Below, in pieces: positions 8,026-15,137 of a stretch of DNA of 39,053 nucleotides. The notes beneath the pieces were generated by a model that was not told where the DNA came from, did no database searches, and saw only the letters and a program-made list of their open reading frames with translations. The number at the start of each line of letters is the position of its first letter. Positions within the stretch are counted from its first letter, which is position 1. This stretch comes from Elainella sp. Prado103 (GTDB lineage Bacteria; Cyanobacteriota; Cyanobacteriia; Elainellales; Elainellaceae): the NCBI GenBank assembly GCA_025454395.1, contig JALOOM010000047.1, positions 1-39,053 of the forward strand. The letters are read 5' to 3'. The translations under genes were made by a program, and so were the position numbers.

Positions 8026-8056
8026 GCATTAAAGCAACTTACGTTAAAGTAACTTA
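8026..8056. repeat. 15-bp repeat, two diverged units
   Basis: CATTAAAGCAACTTA followed by CGTTAAAGTAACTTA in the spacer before the acyltransferase gene. Confidence 0.55.
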
Positions 8057-8117
8057 ATAGTCCCAGCTTATCTAGCTCTAGTTCCAGCTTATTAGCCGCT
8101 CGGCTTGTCTTCACTTC

Positions 8118-8147
8118 CTCGATATTTCTCGATATTCCTCGATCGCC
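8118..8147. repeat. 10-bp tandem repeat, three units
   Basis: CTCGATATTT, CTCGATATTC, CTCGATCGCC at 8118, 8128 and 8138, ending three bases before the acyltransferase start codon. The array therefore occupies the place where a ribosome binding site would be expected. Confidence 0.75.
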
Positions 8148-8150
8148 CCC

Positions 8151-9326
8151 ATGTTCAAACCACCCCAATCTCCTTACTCGATTACCTGGATCGACAAAAT
8201 TACCGAAGTACCTCAAGCCGAATGGGATGCATTAGCCATGCCACTGAAAACCCCCTTTCTGGAGTGGGAGTGGCTTAACAACATGGAAACCTCCGGCAGT
8301 ACAACGGCTAGAGCGGGCTGGTTACCCAATCACCTCACAATTTGGAATGCAGGCAGTTTGGTGGCGGCTGCACCACTTTATTTAAAGGGACATAGCTATG
8401 GTGAGTTTGTCTTCGATCACCAATGGGCTGAACTGGCCCATCGCCTCGGGATTCAGTACTACCCGAAACTATTGGGCATGTCCCCTTTCACGCCCGCAGA
8501 AGGATATCGATTTTTGATTGCCCCCGGTGAAGATGAAGATGAGATCACCGAGTTAATGGTGTCCGCGATCGATCACTTTTGTGTACAAAACCGCATTTCA
8601 GGCTGTAGCTTCCTTTATGCCGATCCCCAGTGGCGATCGGTGATGGAAAATCAGGGTTTTACCAGTTGGATGCACCACAGCTATATCTGGTCGAATCAGG
8701 GCTTCCAAACCTTTGATGATTACTTAGGGAGGTTCAACGCGAATCAACGCCGCAACATTAAGCGTGAACGCAAAGCAGTCGCCCAAGCTGGCTTGCAGCT
8801 ACAGGCAATCACCGGCGAAGCAGTTTCCCGTAGCTTACTTTCCCAGGTCTATGACTTTTACAGTGACACCTGCGATAAGTTTGGCTACTGGGGCAGTAAA
8901 TATCTGACTCCCCGTTTTTTTGAGCAGCTTTACCCCCACTATCGCCATCGCGTGGTTGTATTTGCGGTCTATGGTGAGCAATTACCGCAACACCCGATCG
9001 GGATGTCGTTTTGCCTCACCAAAGGCGATCAGCTCTATGGTCGCTACTGGGGGGCAACCCAAGAGTTTGAAAATTTACACTTTGATACCTGCTACTACAC
9101 TCCGATCGAATGGGCGATCGAGCATGGCATCCAAACTTTTGATCCGGGAGCAGGTGGTAGACATAAGAAGCGGCGCGGCTTTCCGGCAATGCCCAATCAT
9201 TCTTTGCATCGCTTTTATGACGCAAGGCTAGCGAAAATTTTCCATTCTTATATCGATGAGATCAACGAAATGGAACAGCAGGAGATTGATGCCATCAATG
9301 AAGATCTCCCCTTTAAACAACAGTAG
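8151..9326 (+). CDS. FemAB-like / GNAT-fold N-acyltransferase (COG3146 family)
   Basis: A 391-residue protein of the family annotated as peptidoglycan biosynthesis/recognition (FemAB_like, DUF482). Recognisable blocks are MPLKTPFLEWEWLNNME (about 28-46), the basic segment FNANQRRNIKRERKAV (about 198-213), HPIGMSFCLTKGDQLYGRYW (about 281-300), and the strongly conserved C-terminal DTCYYTPIEWAIEHG and FDPGAGGRHKKRRGF. Members have two tandem GNAT-like folds and are thought to transfer an acyl or aminoacyl group to an amine. The true substrate is unknown, and the link to cell wall is by similarity to FemAB only. There is no signal peptide, so it should be cytoplasmic. It has a separate spacer of 191 bases from the RibD-like gene; there is no good Shine-Dalgarno because a 10-base repeat array fills that position. 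Confidence 0.88.
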   Translation: MFKPPQSPYSITWIDKITEVPQAEWDALAMPLKTPFLEWEWLNNMETSGSTTARAGWLPNHLTIWNAGSLVAAAPLYLKGHSYGEFVFDHQWAELAHRLGIQYYPKLLGMSPFTPAEGYRFLIAPGEDEDEITELMVSAIDHFCVQNRISGCSFLYADPQWRSVMENQGFTSWMHHSYIWSNQGFQTFDDYLGRFNANQRRNIKRERKAVAQAGLQLQAITGEAVSRSLLSQVYDFYSDTCDKFGYWGSKYLTPRFFEQLYPHYRHRVVVFAVYGEQLPQHPIGMSFCLTKGDQLYGRYWGATQEFENLHFDTCYYTPIEWAIEHGIQTFDPGAGGRHKKRRGFPAMPNHSLHRFYDARLAKIFHSYIDEINEMEQQEIDAINEDLPFKQQ

Positions 9327-9386
9327 ATTCAACCAAAGATTCAACCAACCGTAGGTTTAATCAACCGTAGATTTAATCAACCGTAG
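9325..9386. repeat. short direct repeats after the acyltransferase stop
   Basis: A pair of AGATTCAACCA words, then 16-base units AACCGTAGGTTTAATC (9347) and AACCGTAGATTTAATC (9363), with a partial third at 9379. They begin at the acyltransferase stop codon. Confidence 0.8.
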
Positions 9387-9410
9387 AAGATGAGCAGCGG
9401 GTAGGGAAAG

Positions 9411-9445
9411 GATGCAGGATGCAGGATGCAGGATGCAGGATGCAG
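9411..9445. repeat. 7-bp tandem repeat, five perfect units
   Basis: GATGCAG five times without a mismatch. This is the only heptanucleotide array in the window and resembles the short tandemly repeated repetitive (STRR) sequences known from filamentous cyanobacteria. It lies between two convergent genes. Confidence 0.95.
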
Positions 9446-9469
9446 GATAAAGAGTGAATCAAACTAGAA

Positions 9470-9913
9470 TCAGCGACCGTCGCACCGACGACCATCCAGG
9501 GTGAAACCACGGGACAAAGTGCAGACTCTACCACTCGCCACAGCGCCCAGTGAGTTCCGAGAGATTTGTCCCCCTGTCGGGCGGCGGACATGACAAGGCT
9601 GACCTGAACTCTGGCAATAACCACTCCAGAAAGGACGCATAGCAGTTGCACTTTGAGCAGCTCTCTGCCATCGGTTCACACTCGCAAGTCCTCGATCGGT
9701 TGCCGCACTCCGCATCACTTCAGGACGGGAAATGGCATTTGTTTTAGCCGTGGCAGGGCTTGAACCCGATCTAGCAGGCTGGCCGCAAAGTTTGGTTAGG
9801 TCGATCGATCGCCCACCGACAATATTCATAAAACAGATCGATTCCGAGGCAGACACAGGGGGGGTAATCGCTGAAGCCAAGACAACTGGCACAAGGGCAA
9901 GGGGGGCTTTCAT
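9470..9913 (-). CDS. small secreted protein with a CFMN..GGR.IDLTKLC motif
   Basis: A 147-residue protein with a hydrophobic N-terminal export signal (MKAPLALVPVVLASA, likely cleaved after the PVSA-like site near residue 23), then directly ICFMNIVGGRSIDLTKLCG. Cyanobacterial secreted proteins often carry this C-x-M-x(4-5)-G-R-x-x-D-L-x-x-L-C pattern after the signal, usually with the two cysteines as a presumed disulfide. The rest is Ser/Arg/Ala-rich with four more cysteines (YCQSSGQPC and GRVC...RRC) and no fold I know. It probably acts in the periplasm or outside. It lies 185 bases downstream of the PPC-domain gene on the same strand, so co-expression is possible. No clear ribosome binding site is seen; codon quality in the second half is less convincing than in the first. 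Confidence 0.6.
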   Translation of the reverse strand: MKAPLALVPVVLASAITPPVSASESICFMNIVGGRSIDLTKLCGQPARSGSSPATAKTNAISRPEVMRSAATDRGLASVNRWQRAAQSATAMRPFWSGYCQSSGQPCHVRRPTGGQISRNSLGAVASGRVCTLSRGFTLDGRRCDGR

Positions 9914-10098
9914 AAATTCTGCAAGAGATGAGACTACTTCCCTTATTCAGTCCCCAATCCCGTAATCCTAAAATTTCGAACAGGTTCAACCAAAATTTAA
10001 AGTTGGTAGACCTGGTTCTAAAAACCTCGCTCTGGGTTTATATGCATGACATGCTTTGTTGCGTCAGGTTTTCACTGGACTGTTTATTTGATCGCCCC

Positions 10099-11178
10099 TC
10101 AAGCGCGGGGTTCGGCTACTAAAGACAGACTATAAGGCACAGACTTCGCTGAGGTTGAAACTTGAACGACGTAACTTCCTGGTGCTAGATTACGATTTTC
10201 GATCGCCACCCCAGCCCCACCATTGGTATTGACCTGATCAATGATAGTGTTGACATCATTTCGTAACCGCACTGTGATTTCACCATTCAGCAGGTTGCCG
10301 TTGAGCCCCGTCAAACGGAGATTGAATTGGCTTTTCGGTACGGTGAAGCGGTAGTAGTCTTGCAGATCACCCACCCCTACAAAATCCTGCAACAGGGTAG
10401 GAGTACTGCTCAAGCTGACTTCTCTCCCAGCATTAGGGGTATTACCGGCGGCATCGGCGATCGAGGTGGCCGCAAGGCTGAGTCGATAATGGGTTTGATC
10501 TCGATCGGGTTGGGCGGGTTGAACCTGGACAAAATAAGTGCCCGCTGGCAGCGTTTCATCTAGGTTAAAACCAATCCGGCCAGCCGTCGTACGGCGTTGC
10601 ACCACATTCAGGTTGCTGTTGCGGATCGTTACCGTCACGTTACCGTTGAGCAAATCACCATTCAGTCCAGCCAGCCCAAGGCGCACTTGTCCTGTGGGAG
10701 AACCGTTACTGCCTACTGTAAATCGGTAATAATCATCCCGATCCTCAGCTCCAATAAATTCATCCAAACTGAACGGAGTGGACGAAACTTCCAGGGTGCG
10801 AGCCGTACTCGGCAAGTTACCGACATCGGGAATCGGAGTAGTTTGTACCCGTAGGCGGAACCGGCTCCATTTACCGCGTGCCAGCACAGGCTGAACAAAA
10901 TAGGTACCCGGAGCCAATTGAGCGATCTGGATATGATCCGGGCGATTGGCTAATCGACGTGATGCCGCTACTAAGCGTCCCCGATCGTCCCGTAGTTCCA
11001 GGTTAAGGTTAGTATCGCGTCTGGTATGACTCAAGAGAGCAGAAAACTGACTACGAGCGGCAAACCGAACCCGAAACCTGGGAGTTGGCCCATTTTTCTC
11101 CAACAGTCCCCGAATGTCTTTTTGAATCCCAATCCGATCGGTAGGAAATAGGGGAATCAAATTCCTTGCTTGATCCAT
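10099..11178 (-). CDS. PPC (pre-peptidase C-terminal) domain repeat protein
   Basis: A 359-residue protein made of three consecutive PPC-type beta-sandwich repeats (about 25-120, 125-240 and 245-355). Each repeat has the block D-x-x-D-Y-Y-R-F and the closing block LAPGTYFVQ, LPAGTYFVQV or LAPGSYVVQV. Such domains occur on secreted proteases and other extracellular proteins as adhesion or folding modules, but there is no enzyme domain here and no N-terminal signal peptide, so the export route (if any) is unclear. Start: an in-frame ATG exists at 11223, but the ATG at 11178 follows a textbook GGAGGT six bases upstream and begins with MDQARNLIPLF. I therefore take 11178. Function is not assignable beyond a structural or binding role. 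Confidence 0.85.
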   Translation of the reverse strand: MDQARNLIPLFPTDRIGIQKDIRGLLEKNGPTPRFRVRFAARSQFSALLSHTRRDTNLNLELRDDRGRLVAASRRLANRPDHIQIAQLAPGTYFVQPVLARGKWSRFRLRVQTTPIPDVGNLPSTARTLEVSSTPFSLDEFIGAEDRDDYYRFTVGSNGSPTGQVRLGLAGLNGDLLNGNVTVTIRNSNLNVVQRRTTAGRIGFNLDETLPAGTYFVQVQPAQPDRDQTHYRLSLAATSIADAAGNTPNAGREVSLSSTPTLLQDFVGVGDLQDYYRFTVPKSQFNLRLTGLNGNLLNGEITVRLRNDVNTIIDQVNTNGGAGVAIENRNLAPGSYVVQVSTSAKSVPYSLSLVAEPRA

Positions 11179-11270
11179 GGATGACCTCCACTCTACGATC
11201 CAGGAAACACTACCCCGATCCACTCAGACGCAGGCATTCGTGGGTTATTCCCTAGAGACATTCCCCACAA

Positions 11271-11334
11271 GCAACTCTTACTCTGTGCAACTCTTACTCT
11301 GTGCAACTCTTACTCTGTGCAACTCTTACTCTGT
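11271..11334. repeat. 16-bp tandem repeat, four perfect units
   Basis: GCAACTCTTACTCTGT at 11271, 11287, 11303 and 11319 without mismatch. Identity of all units suggests recent expansion and makes it a good strain marker. Confidence 0.95.
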
Positions 11335-11516
11335 ACAACGTCAAGTCATCGATCGATTCAGGACAGTTTTGAGAATTTGCAATGATTTCTTTACCAATCG
11401 AGCAGGATCAACCCCATCACTGTCGATTGAGAGAAAAGATGCTGAACTTGCCCCTGTAATTCTTCAGCCAATCCCTTTGCAACAAAAGCTCAGAGCGCCC
11501 CAGCAGAGCCTTGGTT

Positions 11517-11566
11517 AGCAACTGTTTATCAGCAACTGTTTATCAGCAACTATTTACCAGCAACTG
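11517..11566. repeat. 14-bp tandem repeat, three and a half units
   Basis: AGCAACTGTTTATC at 11517 and 11531, AGCAACTATTTACC at 11545 and a partial copy at 11559. It lies downstream of the RNase gene stop. Confidence 0.92.
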
Positions 11567-11613
11567 ACACAGCCTGAGTGCTGCAAGCACATTCCCTGCA
11601 AAGGCAATCACCC

Positions 11614-13656
11614 CTAATTCACTGCGGCGGATTCCATTGATTGAACAGACTGGGTGAATTGGATGATATCCTGCCGTGGATCAACAAATACGACTTTGAC
11701 ATCGAAGCGATCACCCGGTTCCACAGCCCGATCAAATCGCATCGCCATTTCGAGACCCAGATCTTCCAACAACACCAACCCTAAGTTCTCATGCTCCCGC
11801 AACCAGCGCAGCATCAAAGCCTGCCACACCTGCTTGGAATGCCGCCTCAGATATTCCAGACTCCAGTAACGATTGGTCTGACGTTCCACTAAAGTCGCTT
11901 CGTAAGCCGTGTTGCTGACAGCTTGAACCAATTCTTTGGCCTGTTCGATCGAGAAGGGTAGATCGTCCCCCCGTAAATGGGCTTTGATCTGAAAATGAGC
12001 CAGTAGATCGGCATAGCGGCGAATCGGAGAGGTCACCTGTGTATAGGTATTCAGCCCCAAACTGGCATGTCGGATGGGCGTGATACTGACCTCACTGCGG
12101 GGCATACAACGACGGATCGCACAATCTCGGACTGGCCCGGGGGGGAGTTTGAGCAGTTCCTCTTCAGGGGGCAACTCAGGTTGAGATTGACCGCGAAACG
12201 GCAGCGGCAAGGCATGAGCCTCACCATATCGGCCGGCTACTTCTCCCGCCAAAATCATCATCTCAGCCACGAGGGTGCGAGAGGCGGAGTCATCCAAAAC
12301 ATTGATCGTAATCTCATCATCCTCCACTTTAATTGAGGACTCTGGCATATGAATACTGATTGCCCCTTGAATCTGCCGCCAACTCTCCCGCCGTTTAGAC
12401 CAAGTAGCCAGCGCTTCCAGTTCAGGTTCCGCATCGATCCCAAGCTCTAACAGCTCATCGACATCATCGTAAGTCAGTCGATAGGTCGGTCTCATTAAGC
12501 TGGCATGGATCTGATAGTCTTCGATCGCCCCATCATCGGTCAAAATCACACCAAAGCTGAGAGCCGTACAAACCTGACCCTGATTCAAACTCATCGGCCC
12601 AGTCGCCAAATCTGGCGGAAACATGGGCACCATGCCAGTCGGCAAATACAGGGTGGTTGAACGCCGCCTTGCCTCTAAATCCAACTCATTGCCTGGAGAC
12701 AACCAGCGAGTCGGATCGGCAATGTGGATCCAGAGGCGATGCTGTCCCTGCTCTAGAAACTCAACACTCAGCCCATCGTCAATTTCTCGCGTGCTTTCAT
12801 CGTCGATCGTATAAACCTTCAAATGCGTCAAATCAAGCCGATTCGCATCCCGATCGATCGGTGGTTCGATAAGACAGCGCTGAGACATTTCCAGAACCTT
12901 GCTAGAGAAATGAGTAGGGATTTGGCTTCGCCGCAAAAACAGATTCTCGTGGAGGCTCCAAAGTTGAAGGTCTACCAAGAGCTGAAATGCAGCCTGAGCA
13001 GTTTCAGTCCGTCTCAAAGCAGATAGAGTTTCCAATGCTGGAGTACGGTGGTTTGCTTCTTCGCCAAATACTGCAAACTTCTCTAGCGCTTCAAGGCGGG
13101 GTCGATCGCTACATAGCCATTCTACCTGCTCTCCCGCGAGGGCTTGTTCGACTCGCGCCAAAAAACCTTGCCATTCCTGCTGTCTCTGGTTTTCCAGTTC
13201 CAGTTGCCGCTTTAACTCCACCACCTGTGCAGCCGGCCGGGGCTCATAGCGATCCCCCTTTTGCTTAAAATACAATCGGTCTTCAGAGAGCAAATAATGG
13301 GCAGCATAACAAAAGGGTGGGCTCTGGTCAGAAAATAGCAGTTGAGCCATGGTAGCTGGATCGATCGTTTCTCCATCCTCGACCAGGATCTCCCAGGCCA
13401 CCTCCAGGCTAGATGGATCAAGATAGTCCTGCACCTCTTGCCAGAACTGGCTAATCTCAGTGGCTTTATACGTGTTTCCAGACAGGGTGTATGTAATTTG
13501 CCGAGGGTGCAAGGTATGGGTTTGACCCCGTTCATCGATCACAACCCAATGCTTCTTGCCTTCTGGCCGCTCGATCACCCCCAACCGGCGCTGGCGTGAC
13601 TTCTCTGAAGAATTGTCGCTTTGTAGCCGAAACTCAACTAAAGTGCCCTTCTCCAT
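11614..13656 (-). CDS. RNase II/R family exoribonuclease
   Basis: A 680-residue 3'-to-5' exoribonuclease of the RNB family that hydrolyses single-stranded RNA processively in the cytoplasm. There is an N-terminal cold-shock/OB-like region (from GTLVEFRLQ), and a catalytic RNB domain (about 275-590) with the metal-binding block TIDDESTREIDDGLSVE (Asp285, Asp293, Asp294). The block HIADPTRWL, the substrate-clamping SPIRRYADL (catalytic Arg) and a short C-terminal S1-like region follow. One of the four acidic ligands known in E. coli RNase II (Asp207) is Glu291 here, which I believe is shared with cyanobacterial and plastid relatives. The gene is third in the rpmG-rpsR-RNase order seen in cyanobacteria, starting 115 bases after rpsR, consistent with co-transcription of ribosomal protein and RNA turnover genes. 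Confidence 0.92.
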   Translation of the reverse strand: MEKGTLVEFRLQSDNSSEKSRQRRLGVIERPEGKKHWVVIDERGQTHTLHPRQITYTLSGNTYKATEISQFWQEVQDYLDPSSLEVAWEILVEDGETIDPATMAQLLFSDQSPPFCYAAHYLLSEDRLYFKQKGDRYEPRPAAQVVELKRQLELENQRQQEWQGFLARVEQALAGEQVEWLCSDRPRLEALEKFAVFGEEANHRTPALETLSALRRTETAQAAFQLLVDLQLWSLHENLFLRRSQIPTHFSSKVLEMSQRCLIEPPIDRDANRLDLTHLKVYTIDDESTREIDDGLSVEFLEQGQHRLWIHIADPTRWLSPGNELDLEARRRSTTLYLPTGMVPMFPPDLATGPMSLNQGQVCTALSFGVILTDDGAIEDYQIHASLMRPTYRLTYDDVDELLELGIDAEPELEALATWSKRRESWRQIQGAISIHMPESSIKVEDDEITINVLDDSASRTLVAEMMILAGEVAGRYGEAHALPLPFRGQSQPELPPEEELLKLPPGPVRDCAIRRCMPRSEVSITPIRHASLGLNTYTQVTSPIRRYADLLAHFQIKAHLRGDDLPFSIEQAKELVQAVSNTAYEATLVERQTNRYWSLEYLRRHSKQVWQALMLRWLREHENLGLVLLEDLGLEMAMRFDRAVEPGDRFDVKVVFVDPRQDIIQFTQSVQSMESAAVN

Positions 13657-13771
13657 AGTCTGCCGTAGGGTGGGAATACAGATGCGAATCGGTCAATGGT
13701 CATCGGGTCAATATTCAAATGAATGTCGGCACAGAAATGCCCTTCAAGGCCGACCCCATCCACAGCCATCC

Positions 13772-13987
13772 TTAGCCTTCACGGTTAATGAAAGGCAGTA
13801 AAGCCACAATCCGAGCGCGCTTGATCGCCTGAGTTAAATCGCGTTGCTGCTTGGCAGTCAAACCCGTGATGCGCCGAGGCAAAATTTTACCGCGCTCCGT
13901 AATGAACTTGCGCAGCAGATCTACATCTTTGTAATCGATCGGTTCACCTGGCTTGATCGGGGAAACGCGACGGCGAAAGTAAGTCAT
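13772..13987 (-). CDS. rpsR: 30S ribosomal protein S18
   Basis: 71 residues, the usual bS18 size. The family blocks are [22 protein letters not shown] in two parts and the C-terminal [20 protein letters not shown] followed by ALLPF. It binds the 30S platform next to S6 and S11. The N-terminus [14 protein letters not shown] is as in cyanobacterial and plastid S18. A GAGG lies about 11 bases before the ATG. It sits between rpmG (upstream, 240-base spacer) and the RNase gene (downstream). Confidence 0.98.
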   Translation of the reverse strand: MTYFRRRVSPIKPGEPIDYKDVDLLRKFITERGKILPRRITGLTAKQQRDLTQAIKRARIVALLPFINREG

Positions 13988-14227
13988 AAACGAAAGTCCT
14001 CACCTGGATAGACAACTTCAACGTGGACAAAAGTTAAAAAGCATAAGTACCGCAGCTTAAAGCTAAGTGCGGACTAAGTGCTATCGCTGAATACGACTGC
14101 TACAACACGATAGCAAGGCTGATCTCAAACATTCCATAGCCAGAGCCCAACCCTAAAAATCAACGGCACCCAAGTAGGAGTTGCCCTCAATTCAAATCAA
14201 ATAGGATTCCAGCACCAGACCTCTAAG

Positions 14228-14419
14228 CTACTTGATCTCTTTATGAACCGTATGCTTATTGCAGTGGGTACAGAATTTATTCAACTCTAGGCGGTTGGTG
14301 GTTGTGCGGCGATTTTTGGTGGAGGTGTAGCGTGAAACCCCCGGTGATCGCTTGTCCGGATTCGTCCGGCACTCAGTGCATTCCAGCGTAATCGTAATAC
14401 GGTTGCCCTTCTTAGCCAT
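14228..14419 (-). CDS. rpmG: 50S ribosomal protein L33 (zinc-binding form)
   Basis: 63 residues, cyanobacterial/plastid-type bL33 with an extended middle ([20 protein letters not shown]). Two CxxC pairs, Cys14/Cys17 and Cys50/Cys53, show the zinc-ribbon (C+) form. L33 lies near the E site of the large subunit. It is the first gene of the rpmG-rpsR-RNase run on the minus strand; its promoter should lie in the repeat-rich spacer to the right. A weak AGAG precedes the ATG. Confidence 0.97.
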   Translation of the reverse strand: MAKKGNRITITLECTECRTNPDKRSPGVSRYTSTKNRRTTTNRLELNKFCTHCNKHTVHKEIK

Positions 14420-14531
14420 ATCTCTTCAAAGCCCGGTTGGCGACAATTAGACACAATCTCTTATTATTTCACACGATTCCCTAGATCGGCAAATTTAAGC
14501 TGAATTCGATCGCTTTAACTCCCGAGCCAGA

Positions 14532-14570
14532 GCATCTGGGAACGGCGCATCTGGGAACGGCGCATCTGGA
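14532..14570. repeat. 15-bp tandem repeat, about 2.6 units
   Basis: GCATCTGGGAACGGC at 14532 and 14547, with a partial third copy GCATCTGGA at 14562. Intergenic. Confidence 0.9.
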
Positions 14571-14631
14571 GGACAGGGACTGGCAAGGGGAAAGGTAGCT
14601 ACCGCAGACCCACTATCTATTGCAGTAGGAT

Positions 14632-14670
14632 CAGTCGCAATGGTCAGTCGCAATGGTCAGCCGCAATGGT
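14632..14670. repeat. 13-bp tandem repeat, three units
   Basis: CAGTCGCAATGGT at 14632 and 14645, and CAGCCGCAATGGT at 14658. Confidence 0.92.
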
Positions 14671-14700
14671 CAGTCTCGGCAAATCCAGCAATGTCTGGGC

Positions 14701-14720
14701 AAATCTCGGCAAATCTCGGC
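14701..14720. repeat. 10-bp tandem repeat, two units
   Basis: AAATCTCGGC twice, with related flanking words (GTCTCGGCAAAT about 20 bases upstream and a partial AAG copy after). Confidence 0.7.
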
Positions 14721-14834
14721 AAGGATCAGGCGATCGAGGAATTATCAAGGTTTTGCTAGTTTTCTACTCAACGCACCAGCCATAACCCGCCATAATCAAA
14801 ATAGGTGATCAGATTTAGTCACCGACCCAACTGT

Positions 14835-14887
14835 TTGCTCGAATTTTGATCGCATTCAACTTGCTCGAATTAAAGATCGCATTCAAC
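14835..14887. repeat. 26/27-bp direct repeat
   Basis: Two adjacent copies that begin TTGCTCGAATT and end GATCGCATTCAAC (14835-14860 and 14861-14887), differing in the central few bases. A degenerate third TTGCTTGAAT follows near 14900. It is longer than the other arrays in the window. Confidence 0.85.
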
Positions 14888-15137
14888 TCACCCCATCCAA
14901 TTGCTTGAATCTTCAGCTCATTGGTGTGTTTCGCTGGTTGCAGACCGCTTCTGTTGCAACTCGCCCCTGGCTCCCATCACTTCGATTTATTTTTTACAAT
15001 TCGTAACCTGAATCTCAGGAATCGTCCGGCGGAGGGATAACGATCCAGTCTCTCACTATAGGAGACTAGAGCCAGATTAGACGGGACGATCGCTGAATTG
15101 GATTGATTAAAAACGGCAGATCTACTAAGGAGGAATT

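Larger units (their letters stand above)
11179..11613. other. spacer between PPC gene and RNase gene, repeats only
   Basis: About 435 bases upstream of the PPC gene. Apart from the GGAGGT ribosome binding site (about 11185-11190) and two tandem arrays I see nothing coding or structured. The PPC promoter must lie here. Confidence 0.6.
14420..15137. other. 718-base divergent spacer rich in repeats
   Basis: Separates rpmG (minus) from the nucleotidyltransferase gene (plus). It contains four different direct-repeat sets described separately. An AT-rich stretch with a GATTTATTTTTTACAA word is at about 14985-15000, and a strong AAGGAGGAATT ribosome binding site is at about 15127-15137. No protein-like frame and no tRNA-like fold was seen. 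Confidence 0.7.

Noticed and set aside
9373-9651. 92-codon minus-strand frame over the heptamer array
   Set aside because: Its C-terminal part (SCILHPASCILHP) is just the GATGCAG repeat translated, and it overlaps the better supported secreted-protein frame.
9751-9784. tRNA T-arm-like sequence (GGGTTCAAGCCC on the minus strand)
   Set aside because: No acceptor, D-arm or anticodon arm can be folded around it, and it lies inside the secreted-protein reading frame.
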